From positions 1-64,000 of the forward strand of contig JBFXED010000019.1 in NCBI GenBank assembly GCA_050180485.1: a stretch of DNA of 64,000 bases. The letters run 5' to 3'. A program made the position numbers and the translations under genes. Source of the DNA: CADEGL01 sp050180485. GTDB lineage: Bacteria; Pseudomonadota; Alphaproteobacteria; CADEGL01. This document shows, in pieces, positions 42,813 to 51,789 of the stretch; the stretch's first letter is position 1; the number at the start of each line of letters is the position of its first letter. A model generated the notes under the pieces. It was given only the letters and a program-made list of their open reading frames with translations, was not told the origin of the DNA and made no database searches.

Positions 42813-44834
42813 ATGACCGCCGCACGGCAGACCGAAAAACCCTCGACTGACAGCTTGTTAGACCCCGCCCGACGCGCCATGGCGAACGCGATCCGCGCTT
42901 TGTCGATGGATGCCGTCGAGGCCGCGAAATCCGGCCATCCCGGCATGCCGATGGGCATGGCCGACGTGGCCACCGTCCTGTTCGCCGATTTCCTGAAATT
43001 CGATCCCGCCGCGCCGTCGTGGCCCGACCGCGACCGCTTCGTCCTGTCCGCCGGTCACGGCTCGATGCTGCTCTATTCGCTGCTGCATCTGACCGGCTAT
43101 GCCGACATGACGATCGACGACCTGAAGCGTTTCCGTCAGCTCGGCAGCCGCACCGCGGGCCATCCCGAATACGGCCACGCCGCCGGCATCGAGACCACGA
43201 CCGGTCCCTTGGGCCAGGGCCTGGCGAACGCGGTCGGCATGGCGCTGGCCGAGGCCATGCTGCGCGCGCGTTACGGGCGCGAGGCGGTCGATCATTACAC
43301 CTACGTCATCGCGGGCGACGGCTGCCTAATGGAAGGCATCAGCCACGAGGCCATCTCGCTGGCCGGGCACCTGCGCCTCAGCCGCCTGATCGTCCTGTTC
43401 GACGACAACGGCATCACCATCGACGGTAAGACCAGCTTTTCCGTCTCCGACGACCAGCTCGCGCGCTTTCGCGCCAGCAATTGGGACGTCCAATCGGTCG
43501 ATGGTCACGACCATGGCGCAGTGCGCGCCGCGATCGAGAAGGCACGCGCGACCGAGGCGCCCTCGCTGATCGCCTGCCGCACCACCATCGCCTACGGCGC
43601 GCCGACCAAGGCCGGCAGCGAGTGGGCGCACGGCAGCCCCTTGGGCGCGCAGGAGATCGCAGGCGCGCGCGAGAAACTCGGCTGGAGCCACGCGCCGTTC
43701 GAAATCCCGGCCGATATCGCCAAAGCGTGGCGCGCGGTCGGCAGCCGCGGCCAGGCCGCGCGTAAGGAATGGGAAGCCCGTCTCGCGGCTTTGCCTGCCG
43801 ACAAGCGCAAGACGTTCGAGCGCGTCATGGCGGGCAGGCTGCCCGAGGGCTGGAAAGAAGCTGTCGACGCGCTGAAGCAAAAGGTTTCGAGCGAGAAGCC
43901 CAAGCTGGCCACCCGCCAGAGTTCGGGCAACGCGCTGGAAGTGCTGACCCAAGCCGTGCCGGAACTGGTCGGCGGCTCCGCCGACCTCACCGGTTCGAAC
44001 AACACCAAGGCCAAGGCGCAGAATTTCGTCACGTCAGCCGATTTCTCGGGAAGCTATATCGGCTACGGCGTGCGCGAGCATGCGATGGGCGCGGCCATGA
44101 ACGGCATCGCCCTGCATAAGGGCCTGATCCCATACGGCGGCACGTTCCTGGTCTTCACAGACTATGCCCGCCCCGCGATCCGCCTTTCCGCCCTCATGGG
44201 CCTGCGTGTCGTCTATGTGATGACGCACGACTCGATCGGTCTTGGCGAGGACGGCCCGACCCATCAGCCGGTCGAGCACATGGCGGCGCTGCGCGCCATC
44301 CCGAATCTTCTCGTCTTCCGTCCCGCGGACGGTGTCGAGACCGCCGAATGCTGGGCGGTCGCGCTCGAGAATGCGGACCGTCCATCCGTCCTGGCTCTGA
44401 CGCGCCAAGCCGTGCCCACCGTGCGCACCGAACACCAGCGCGAGAATCTCTCCGCGCGCGGCGCATACGAATTGGCGCCCGCCACCGGCAAGGCCAAGGT
44501 CTCGCTGTTCGCGACCGGCTCCGAGGTGCATCTCGCCCTCGAAGCGCGCGCGCAGTTGGAGAAGGACGGCATCCCCACCCGCGTCGTCTCCGTGCCCAGC
44601 ATGGAACTGTTCGCGGCGCAGCCGGAGAGCTACCGCGCCGCCGTGCTCGGCGAAACCGATGCGCGCGTGGCCATTGAAGCCGGCGTACGCCAGGCCTGGG
44701 ACAGCATCATCGGTCCCAAGGGCGCCTTCATCGGCATGACAAGTTTCGGTGCCTCGGCGCCGGCCGGGGATCTCTACAAGCATTTCGGCATCACGGCCGA
44801 GGCGGCGGTCAACGCCGCCCGGAAGCTGGTCTAG
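42813..44834 (+). CDS. tkt: Transketolase
   Basis: The protein has 673 residues from ATG 42813; an ATG at 42774 with a good GGGGG is an alternative. KSGHPGMPMGMADVA, TTGPLGQGLANAVGMALAEA and the TPP motif GDGCLMEGISHEAISLAGH identify it. GEDGPTHQPVEHMAALRAIPN is the transketolase catalytic loop. It transfers two-carbon units in the pentose-phosphate pathway or Calvin cycle. Gap follows 35 nt downstream, so tkt–gap form an operon. Confidence 0.97.
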   Translation: MTAARQTEKPSTDSLLDPARRAMANAIRALSMDAVEAAKSGHPGMPMGMADVATVLFADFLKFDPAAPSWPDRDRFVLSAGHGSMLLYSLLHLTGYADMTIDDLKRFRQLGSRTAGHPEYGHAAGIETTTGPLGQGLANAVGMALAEAMLRARYGREAVDHYTYVIAGDGCLMEGISHEAISLAGHLRLSRLIVLFDDNGITIDGKTSFSVSDDQLARFRASNWDVQSVDGHDHGAVRAAIEKARATEAPSLIACRTTIAYGAPTKAGSEWAHGSPLGAQEIAGAREKLGWSHAPFEIPADIAKAWRAVGSRGQAARKEWEARLAALPADKRKTFERVMAGRLPEGWKEAVDALKQKVSSEKPKLATRQSSGNALEVLTQAVPELVGGSADLTGSNNTKAKAQNFVTSADFSGSYIGYGVREHAMGAAMNGIALHKGLIPYGGTFLVFTDYARPAIRLSALMGLRVVYVMTHDSIGLGEDGPTHQPVEHMAALRAIPNLLVFRPADGVETAECWAVALENADRPSVLALTRQAVPTVRTEHQRENLSARGAYELAPATGKAKVSLFATGSEVHLALEARAQLEKDGIPTRVVSVPSMELFAAQPESYRAAVLGETDARVAIEAGVRQAWDSIIGPKGAFIGMTSFGASAPAGDLYKHFGITAEAAVNAARKLV

Positions 44835-44869
44835 CAAAGACCAGGGGCACTTAGAGAACGGAGGGAAGA

Positions 44870-45880
<1,011 letters not shown>

Positions 45881-45902
45881 GCCGGAACACTTTACGGAAT
45901 CG

Positions 45903-45932
45903 AAAAGGGCGGACCTTCGGGTCCGCCCTTTT
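45903..45932. terminator. Bidirectional terminator between gap and the LysR gene
   Basis: AAAAGGGCGGACC (45903–45915) and GGTCCGCCCTTTT (45920–45932) form a 13-bp stem with a UUCG tetraloop, ending in T on one side and A on the other. It serves both gap (+) and the convergent LysR gene (-). Confidence 0.92.
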
Positions 45933-45935
45933 GTT

Positions 45936-46883
45936 TCAGGCCGCCGACGCGTCCGGCGTACGCGGGGCAAGCGATGCGCCCGCTTCCCAGCGCGGCACGG
46001 GCGAAAACAATCCCGAGAGAAAATCGACGAAGGCGCGCACCTTGGGCGAGAGGTGCCGGCTGGGCGGATACATGGCGTAGATCGGCGGCGCGGGCGCGGC
46101 ATAGTCGCTGAGCACCGCCTTCAGACGGCCCGCGCGCAGATCCTCGCCCACGAACCACGTGGGCAGCATGGCCACGCCCAAACCGTCCAGCGCCGCGCAG
46201 CGGATCGTCGAGACGTTGTTGACGCGCATGCGGCCCGTGACATGGATGGCTTGCTCGACGCCTTCCTCGCCCGTCAGCCGCCAGTGCTCGCCCGCGGCCA
46301 GATAGCTGTAAAGAAGACAATCGTGGCGCGTCAGATCGCGCGGCTCCTTGGGCGTCCCCCGTTCAGCCCAATAGGCCGGCGATGCCACGATCACGCGTTG
46401 CGAGCTGGCCAGCTTGCGCGCGATCAGGCTCGAATCCTTCAACTCGGCGATGCGCACCAGGACGTCCACCGCCTCGGCCAGAGGATCGATGAACTGGTCG
46501 GTCATCTCCACATCGAGCGTGATGTCGGGATATTGGCGCATGAACGAAGCCAGCGAAGGCGCGATATGCAGGCGGCCGAACACGGCCGGCATGTTGATGC
46601 GCAAGGGACCGCGCGGCGTCGCGTTCAGGCTGGTGACGGCCTCGGTCGCCTCCTCGATATCGGCCAGGATGCGGCGGCACCGCTCCAGATAGCCGCGGCC
46701 CACGTCCGTGAGCGCGATCTTCCGCGTGGTGCGGTTGAAAAGCTGGGCGCCAAGCTGGTCCTCGAGCGTCGAAATCTGCCGGCTAATGGCCGAGGGGGTC
46801 AGTCCCAAAAGCCGTGCCGCGCCGGACAGGCTGCCGGCCTCAGCCACCTTCACGAACACCCGCATACCTTCAAATGTGACCAT
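45936..46883 (-). CDS. LysR-family transcriptional regulator
   Basis: The protein has 315 residues. The N-terminal winged HTH (GMRVFVKVAEAGSLSGAARLLGLTPSAISRQISTLEDQLG) is complete, and the periplasmic-binding-like co-inducer domain runs from about 90 to 295 (LRINMPAVFGRLHIAPSLASFM). The helix MRVFVKVAEAGSLSGAAR is near-invariant in the family. The co-inducer is unknown. The intergenic region upstream carries a T-N11-A palindrome. It is divergent from a DUF1127 gene and convergent with gap. Confidence 0.93.
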   Translation of the reverse strand: MVTFEGMRVFVKVAEAGSLSGAARLLGLTPSAISRQISTLEDQLGAQLFNRTTRKIALTDVGRGYLERCRRILADIEEATEAVTSLNATPRGPLRINMPAVFGRLHIAPSLASFMRQYPDITLDVEMTDQFIDPLAEAVDVLVRIAELKDSSLIARKLASSQRVIVASPAYWAERGTPKEPRDLTRHDCLLYSYLAAGEHWRLTGEEGVEQAIHVTGRMRVNNVSTIRCAALDGLGVAMLPTWFVGEDLRAGRLKAVLSDYAAPAPPIYAMYPPSRHLSPKVRAFVDFLSGLFSPVPRWEAGASLAPRTPDASAA

Positions 46884-46895
46884 GGCGGCAATCCT

Positions 46896-46918
46896 ATTTG
46901 TGCAAAAATATTACAAAT
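46896..46918. promoter_or_regulatory. LysR-type operator, ATTTGT-N11-ACAAAT
   Basis: ATTTGT (46896–46901) and ACAAAT (46913–46918) are perfect 6-nt complements separated by 11 nt (T-N11-A), the classic LysR-box form. The site lies 12 nt upstream of the LysR start codon in the most AT-rich stretch of the window, so autoregulation is likely. Confidence 0.6.
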
Positions 46919-46969
46919 TATGTTTTATTTTTTATCATTTTCAAAAAATTAGCAAAGCCAATAATCAGC

Positions 46970-46990
46970 TTACGCCGCACCGCAGCGTAA
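46970..46990. promoter_or_regulatory. Second palindrome before the DUF1127 gene
   Basis: TTACGC (46970–46975) and GCGTAA (46985–46990) are perfect complements with a 9-nt spacer, 28 nt before the GTG of the DUF1127 gene. It sits where an activator or repressor of that gene would bind. No sigma-70 pair is obvious. Confidence 0.4.
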
Positions 46991-47018
46991 TCATTGTACC
47001 GCAACATTGAGGTGTGCC

Positions 47019-47387
47019 GTGAGCCGGCTTCCCAAGCCCATGCAAGACTACAGCGAAATCCTGGTCACGTTACCTCCCCGCGGCCCCGCGCCCCTGCCGC
47101 TGGGCGGAAAGTGGCCGGGTCCCGTCCCCCTCGTCCGCGAGCATCTGGACGAGATCGTGGCCGAAGCGCGCGAGGATCGCGCCCGCGCCGTGCGTGAAGC
47201 TGCGTGGTCTCTGATCCATACCGCGATCGCGCCGTTCCGCGCCTTGGCGCGTTCCTGGCGCGCCTGGCGCAAACACGAGCGCGACATGGAAGAACTGCTG
47301 CAGCTCGACGATCGCGCGCTCGCCGACATGGGTATTTCGCGCTACGACGCGCTCGTGGCAGCCAAGAGCGCCCGTCGCCGCGACTAG
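47019..47387 (+). CDS. DUF1127-domain protein
   Basis: The protein has 122 residues from GTG 47019, with GAGG 6 nt upstream. The C-terminal motif RKHERDMEELLQLDDRALADMGISRYD is the DUF1127 signature. The first ~75 residues (with a Pro-rich stretch PRGPAPLPLGGKWPG) form an N-terminal extension absent from the ~50-residue core family. DUF1127 proteins are small, basic, often stress-induced; some bind RNA and affect phosphate or quorum pathways. It is divergent from LysR, which may control it. Confidence 0.8.
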   Translation: MSRLPKPMQDYSEILVTLPPRGPAPLPLGGKWPGPVPLVREHLDEIVAEAREDRARAVREAAWSLIHTAIAPFRALARSWRAWRKHERDMEELLQLDDRALADMGISRYDALVAAKSARRRD

Positions 47388-47432
47388 CGTCCGGCGCTTG
47401 CGGCCGGGCGCGGACCAACGCAGTGTGGGCCG

Positions 47433-47891
47433 GTGCGCACGAAAGCGAAGCGGATTCGGAAAACCTCGCCGCGGAAGTTACCCCGCGCGATCGTGATTCA
47501 TTCTCTCACCCATGCGGTGACCGCGCTCAAGGCCGCCGAAGAAGCCGGCGTACCCATCACGCTTTTATCACCACGCGATTTCGCGGCCTATGGCGGCGCT
47601 GGATTCTTCAACGCAATCGTCCGGCGCGCACGGGCGAAAGTACCGGCGGCAAAATCGGAAGCCGTGCTCGATTGCGGCGACGCGCCCGGTGTGGCGTTGG
47701 AAGCGTTGCGCGCGGGCGCGGAAGCCGTGCGTTTCGGCGGCCGGCCAACCGTGCGAAAGAAGATCGCCGAGATCGCCGGCGTGTACGGCGCGCGGCTTTT
47801 CACCGTCCGGCCACAGGCGCTCGATCTTCTCGATGCCGTCGATCCGCATGCCGCCTGCTGTGCATGGCTTGGACGCAGGATGCGCGCCTAA
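47433..47891 (+). CDS. Conserved hypothetical upstream of fba
   Basis: The protein has 152 residues from a GTG start. A basic N-terminus (RTKAKRIRKTSPRK) precedes an alpha/beta-type domain with HAVTALKAAEEAGVPITLLSPRDFAAYGGAGFF, VLDCGDAPGVALEALRAGAEAVRF and IAEIAGVYGARLF. No catalytic motif is recognised. The alternation of short strands and helices suggests a Rossmann-like fold. Genes of this type are found beside fba in Rhodospirillales, so its role may be tied to aldolase; that is from recall and position. Confidence 0.6.
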   Translation: MRTKAKRIRKTSPRKLPRAIVIHSLTHAVTALKAAEEAGVPITLLSPRDFAAYGGAGFFNAIVRRARAKVPAAKSEAVLDCGDAPGVALEALRAGAEAVRFGGRPTVRKKIAEIAGVYGARLFTVRPQALDLLDAVDPHAACCAWLGRRMRA

Positions 47892-47965
47892 TTGAAAAAC
47901 GCGCCTATGTCGGCTATTCAGGATCGGTCATTCCCTCTCCGCACGATTGCAAGGAAAACGGTCCG

Positions 47966-48895
47966 ATGAAGCTCTCCGCGCGCGTCAAGAAAATCCTGGC
48001 CAACTATGAAAGCGACACGCCCGGCACCAAGGCCAACCTGGCCCGCATCCTGATGAACGGCCGACTGGGCGGCACCGGCAATCTGGTGATCCTGCCGGTC
48101 GACCAGGGCTTCGAACACGGCCCCGCGCGCAGCTTCGCGCCCAACCCCGACGCCTACGACCCGCACTATCATTATCAGCTCGCGATCGATGCGGGCCTGT
48201 CGGCATACGCCGCGCCGCTCGGCATGATCGAAGCGGGCGCCGACACCTTCGCCGGCTGCATTCCGACCATCCTCAAGGTCAACAGCGCGAATAGCCTGTC
48301 GCGCGTGAAGGAAGGCGCCGACCAGGCCGTGACCGGCAGCGTGAAGGACGCGCTGCGCCTCGGCTGCTCTGCCATCGGCTTCACCATCTATCCGGCTTCC
48401 GACGCGGGCTACGCCCAGATGGAAGAGATCCGCGCGATGGCCGAAGAGGCCAAGGCGCACGGCCTAGCCGTCGTCATGTGGTCCTATCCGCGCGGCGGCA
48501 GCCTGTCCAAGCAGGGCGAGACGGCCATCGACATCGTGGCCTATGCCGCCCACATGGCCGCGCTCCTGGGCGCCCACATCATCAAGGTGAAGCCGCCAAC
48601 CGAGCATCTTGAACTCGAAGCCGCCAAGAAGGTCTACGAAAGCCGCAAGATCGACGTCTCCACCCTCACCGCCCGCATCCGCCACGTGGTGCAGAGCTGT
48701 TTCAACGGCCGCCGCATCGTCGTCTTCTCCGGTGGCGAGGCCAAGGATCTGGACGGCATCTACAAGGAGATCCGCGAGATCCGCGACGGTGGCGGCACCG
48801 GCTCCATCATCGGCCGCAACACGTTCCAGCGTCCGCGCGACGAGGCGCTGAAGATGCTCGACACCATCATCGACATCTACAAGAACAAGGCCTGA
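47966..48895 (+). CDS. fbaB: Class I fructose-bisphosphate aldolase (DhnA/FbaB type)
   Basis: The protein has 309 residues from ATG 47966; the longer frame upstream is discarded. LPVDQGFEHGPARSFA and GAHIIKVKPPTEHLEL (Lys207 or Lys209 as Schiff-base lysine), FSGGEAKDLDG and GGGTGSIIGRNTFQRP (phosphate loop) identify the archaeal-type class I aldolase. It splits fructose-1,6-bisphosphate. It lies downstream of tkt–gap but separated by LysR and DUF1127 genes; pgk is missing from the stretch. A thiE-like gene follows 10 nt later. Confidence 0.93.
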   Translation: MKLSARVKKILANYESDTPGTKANLARILMNGRLGGTGNLVILPVDQGFEHGPARSFAPNPDAYDPHYHYQLAIDAGLSAYAAPLGMIEAGADTFAGCIPTILKVNSANSLSRVKEGADQAVTGSVKDALRLGCSAIGFTIYPASDAGYAQMEEIRAMAEEAKAHGLAVVMWSYPRGGSLSKQGETAIDIVAYAAHMAALLGAHIIKVKPPTEHLELEAAKKVYESRKIDVSTLTARIRHVVQSCFNGRRIVVFSGGEAKDLDGIYKEIREIRDGGGTGSIIGRNTFQRPRDEALKMLDTIIDIYKNKA

Positions 48896-48905
48896 TTCCC
48901 CGCCC

Positions 48906-49595
48906 ATGGCGCGCAAGCCGCGTCCGGCGAAGGAACCTGAGGAAACCGAATCGGAGCCGGCGCCCTGCCGGCTCTACCTCATTACCCCGCCCGCCTTCGA
49001 TCCGCGCGCGTTCCGCGACACGCTCGCGGCCGCACTCGACGGCGGCGACGTGGCCTGCCTGCAGCTTCGCCTGAAGGACGTGCCCGACGAAGAAATCCGC
49101 CGCGCGGGCGAAATCCTGATGCCGGTGTGTCACCGGCGCGACGTGGCCTTCATCGTCAACGACCGGCCCGACATTGCCCAAGCGCTGGGCGCGGACGGCG
49201 TGCATGTCGGCCAGACCGATGCGAGCTATGAAGACGCACGGCAACTTTTGGGGCCGGACAAGATCGTCGGCGTGACCTGCCATGCCTCGCGCCATCTGGC
49301 CATGGAGGCCGGCGAGGCGGGCGCGGATTACGTGGCGTTCGGCACCTTCTTTCCGACGCGCACGAAAGAGGGCGCCAAAACGCTGGCCGATCCCGATCTT
49401 CTGTTCTGGTGGGACCGGCTGATGACGGTGCCCTCTGTCGCCATCGGCGGAATCAACGCCGAGAACTGCGCGCCGTTGGTCGAAGCCGGCGCGGATTTCC
49501 TGGCCGTCGTCTCAGCCGTATGGGATCACCCTCAAGGCCCCGCGGCGGGCGTGCGAGCCTTGAATGACGCCATTGTCCGCGCGGGCGGGGCTTAG
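48906..49595 (+). CDS. thiE: Thiamine-phosphate synthase-like protein
   Basis: The protein has 229 residues. LYLITPPAFDPRAF, VACLQLRLKDVPDEEI, FIVNDRPDIAQALGADGVHVGQTDAS, VGVTCHASRHLAMEA, YVAFGTFFPTRTKEGAK and SVAIGGINAENC are the ThiE motifs for the two substrates (HMP-PP and THZ-P). It starts 10 nt after fbaB, so it is co-transcribed. Some alphaproteobacteria carry ThiE paralogues near fba whose biochemical role is unproven, so caution is due. Confidence 0.88.
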   Translation: MARKPRPAKEPEETESEPAPCRLYLITPPAFDPRAFRDTLAAALDGGDVACLQLRLKDVPDEEIRRAGEILMPVCHRRDVAFIVNDRPDIAQALGADGVHVGQTDASYEDARQLLGPDKIVGVTCHASRHLAMEAGEAGADYVAFGTFFPTRTKEGAKTLADPDLLFWWDRLMTVPSVAIGGINAENCAPLVEAGADFLAVVSAVWDHPQGPAAGVRALNDAIVRAGGA

Positions 49596-50035
49596 TCGGC
49601 GGGCGGTTGCATGCGGAAGGGAATCGCCAGGCGGTTCCACGCATTGATCTCGATGATGAGATAGGTCAGCGCGACCATCAGCTTGTCGCCGAACTGCTTC
49701 AACGCTTCCTGATAGACGTCGTCCGGCGCGTGGGTCTGACTGACCAGCGTGACGGCCTCGGCCCAGGCCAGCGCCGCGCGCTCCTGGGCGCTGAAACTGT
49801 TCGCCTCGCGCCAGGCCGGCAGCACATCGATATGCGCCTGCTTGACGCCAACCGCGCGCAAATCCTTCGCGTGCAGCCAGCAGCAATAGGCGCAGCCGTT
49901 GATCTGCGACACACGGAGCTTGACCAGATGGATCAGCGCCTTGTCGAAGCCGCTCTCGCTGACGACGCGGCTGAGCCCCGCCATGGCGCGATATCCTTCC
50001 GGAGAGATCGTCTTGTAGTCGAGCCGTTGGGACAT
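49592..50035 (-). CDS. Carboxymuconolactone decarboxylase/AhpD-like protein
   Basis: The protein has 147 residues with a GGAGG ribosome-binding site. ALIHLVKLRVSQINGCAYCCWLHAKDLRAVG contains the redox pair Cys-X-X-Cys and following His of the AhpD family, followed by ALAWAEAVTLVS. AhpD-like members reduce peroxiredoxin partners; others are lactone decarboxylases. Which applies is unknown. It is convergent with the thiE-like gene, with a 4-nt overlap of stops. Confidence 0.85.
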   Translation of the reverse strand: MSQRLDYKTISPEGYRAMAGLSRVVSESGFDKALIHLVKLRVSQINGCAYCCWLHAKDLRAVGVKQAHIDVLPAWREANSFSAQERAALAWAEAVTLVSQTHAPDDVYQEALKQFGDKLMVALTYLIIEINAWNRLAIPFRMQPPAD

Positions 50036-50055
50036 GGTTGCCTCCGTTGAAACCG

Positions 50056-51108
50056 TTACGTTCGCGCGACCGGCGCCCACAGGATGTCGTCGATACGATC
50101 CACGCCGGCCGCCAGCATGACCAGCCGGTCGAAGCCCAAGGCGATGCCCGCACTTTCCGGCATGCCGTGTTCGAGCGCCGCCAGGAAATCCTCATCGATG
50201 GGATAGCGTAGGCCGTACAGCTTCTCTTTCAAGTCCATGTCGGCCTCGAAGCGCGCGCGCTGGACGCGGACATCGGTCAACTCGCCGAATGCGTTGGCCA
50301 GTTCCAATCCGCAGACATAGATCTCGAACCGCTCCGCCAGGCGCGCATCGCCCGGCTTCGGACGCGACAGCGCGGCCATGGAGATCGGGTAGTCGTAGAG
50401 AATCGTCGGCGTGGGATGTCCGAGCTTGGGCTCGATATGCTCAAGGAAAATACGGAAGAAGATGTCGTCCCAACTGTCACTCTCCACAGGACGCAGTCCC
50501 AGCTTGCGTGCTTCCGGCGCGAACAACGCCGCGTTCGGATTCTTCGGATCCGGCCCCATGCAGGCAAAAAGATCGATGCCGGTGTGCCGCCGAAACGCGT
50601 CGGTGACCGAAACCCGGTCCCATGCGCCGAACGGATCGGATTCAAGGCCGCGCCAGGAAAAGCGCGTGCGTCCCGCCGCCTGCAGCGCGGCGCGCAACAG
50701 GCCGACGCAATCCTCCATGATGTCGCGATAAGAGGCGTCGGCGCGGTACCACTCGATCATGCTGAACTCGGGGTGGTGCGTCGCGGCGCGCTCGGCGTTC
50801 CGGTAGACCTTGCACAATTGGTAGAGGCGCTTCTCGCCCGCCACCAAGAGCTTCTTCATGGTGAATTCGGGACTCGTGTGCAGATAGAGCGTGCGCCGCG
50901 CCGCGCGGTCCGGCGCCTCGAGTTCGGTGCGGAAGGCGGCCAGATGCGGCTCCAGCCCCGGACTAACCTGCAAGGCGGGGGTTTCGACCTCGGCGAAATT
51001 CTCGCCGGCGAAGAACCCGCGCACGGCACCAAGCACCTTCTGGCGCGTTTCCAGATAGGGCCGGCGAGCGGCGTAAACATGGGGTTTCCACCAGTTTTCC
51101 GTACTCAC
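50056..51108 (-). CDS. epmA: EF-P lysine ligase EpmA (GenX/PoxA)
   Basis: The protein has 350 residues from GTG 51108, with GAGG 7 nt upstream; an ATG at 51195 in the same frame has no such site. Class II LysRS core without the anticodon domain: FFAGENFAEVETPALQVSPG, YLHTSPEFTMKKLLVAG, LCKVYRNAERAATHHPEFSMIEWY and GIALGFDRLVMLAAG. It attaches beta-lysine to EF-P. It is divergent from efp with 108 nt between starts, a functional pair. EpmB (the aminomutase) is not in this window. Confidence 0.93.
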   Translation of the reverse strand: MSTENWWKPHVYAARRPYLETRQKVLGAVRGFFAGENFAEVETPALQVSPGLEPHLAAFRTELEAPDRAARRTLYLHTSPEFTMKKLLVAGEKRLYQLCKVYRNAERAATHHPEFSMIEWYRADASYRDIMEDCVGLLRAALQAAGRTRFSWRGLESDPFGAWDRVSVTDAFRRHTGIDLFACMGPDPKNPNAALFAPEARKLGLRPVESDSWDDIFFRIFLEHIEPKLGHPTPTILYDYPISMAALSRPKPGDARLAERFEIYVCGLELANAFGELTDVRVQRARFEADMDLKEKLYGLRYPIDEDFLAALEHGMPESAGIALGFDRLVMLAAGVDRIDDILWAPVART

Positions 51109-51216
51109 GCGCGCGGCCTCGCGGCGTTGCGTGGGTAGGGGCAAGCTGATAGGGTCCGCGCCCGTCGCGCCGGCCAGGGCGTACGACAAAGCCATGTCCA
51201 GCAAGGCGAAACCGAC

Positions 51217-51783
51217 ATGAAAGTCTCCGCGATCACCGTCCGTGCGGGCCACATTCTTGAGCACGAGGGCAAGCTGTGGGCCGTCATTAAGAGCGAGATA
51301 TTCCAGCCGGGCAAGGGCGCCTCGGTGGTCCAGGTCGAGATGCGCGACGCGCGCACCGGCATCAAGACCAATGTGCGCTTCCGTACCCAGGAAACCGTCG
51401 AGCGCGTGAGCCTGGACGAGCGCGAGTATCAGTTCCTGTTCCATGAAGGCGACACCTACACCTTCATGGACAAGGAATCGTTCGAACAGCTGACGGTCCA
51501 GAAGGAGGTTATCGGCGAGCAAGCCGATTTCCTGCGCGACAATATGGATGTCTCGATCCACACCTTCGAGGGTCAGCCGCTGACGGTCACCCTGCCGCAG
51601 AACTGCATCATGGAAATCGTGGAAGCGGATGCGGTGGTGAAAGGCCAGACAGCCTCCTCGTCATACAAGCCCGCGATCCTCGAGAACGGCGTGCGCGTGA
51701 TGGTGCCGCCCTTCGTCGGCCGCGGCGAGAAGATCGTCGTCAACATCGCCGACCGGACCTACGTCGAACGCGCCCGGGGCTGA
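51217..51783 (+). CDS. efp: Elongation factor P
   Basis: The protein has 188 residues. The N-terminal KOW-like domain has KSEIFQPGKGASVVQVEMRD, where Lys33 in the PGKG loop is the site modified by EpmA. Domains II and III (FEGQPLTVTLPQNCIMEIVEAD and ILENGVRVMVPPFVGRGEKI) are intact. EF-P relieves ribosome stalls at polyproline; TolA, CpoB, the OmpA-like protein and FtsH neighbours are proline-rich, so the pairing makes sense. It is followed by suhB 6 nt later. Confidence 0.97.
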   Translation: MKVSAITVRAGHILEHEGKLWAVIKSEIFQPGKGASVVQVEMRDARTGIKTNVRFRTQETVERVSLDEREYQFLFHEGDTYTFMDKESFEQLTVQKEVIGEQADFLRDNMDVSIHTFEGQPLTVTLPQNCIMEIVEADAVVKGQTASSSYKPAILENGVRVMVPPFVGRGEKIVVNIADRTYVERARG

Positions 51784-51789
51784 TCGCCG

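Noticed and set aside
46884..47018. Horizontally acquired island starting at the AT-rich intergenic patch
   Set aside because: Both flanking genes have core-like composition and no integrase, tRNA or repeat borders are present; the AT richness is better explained by promoters.
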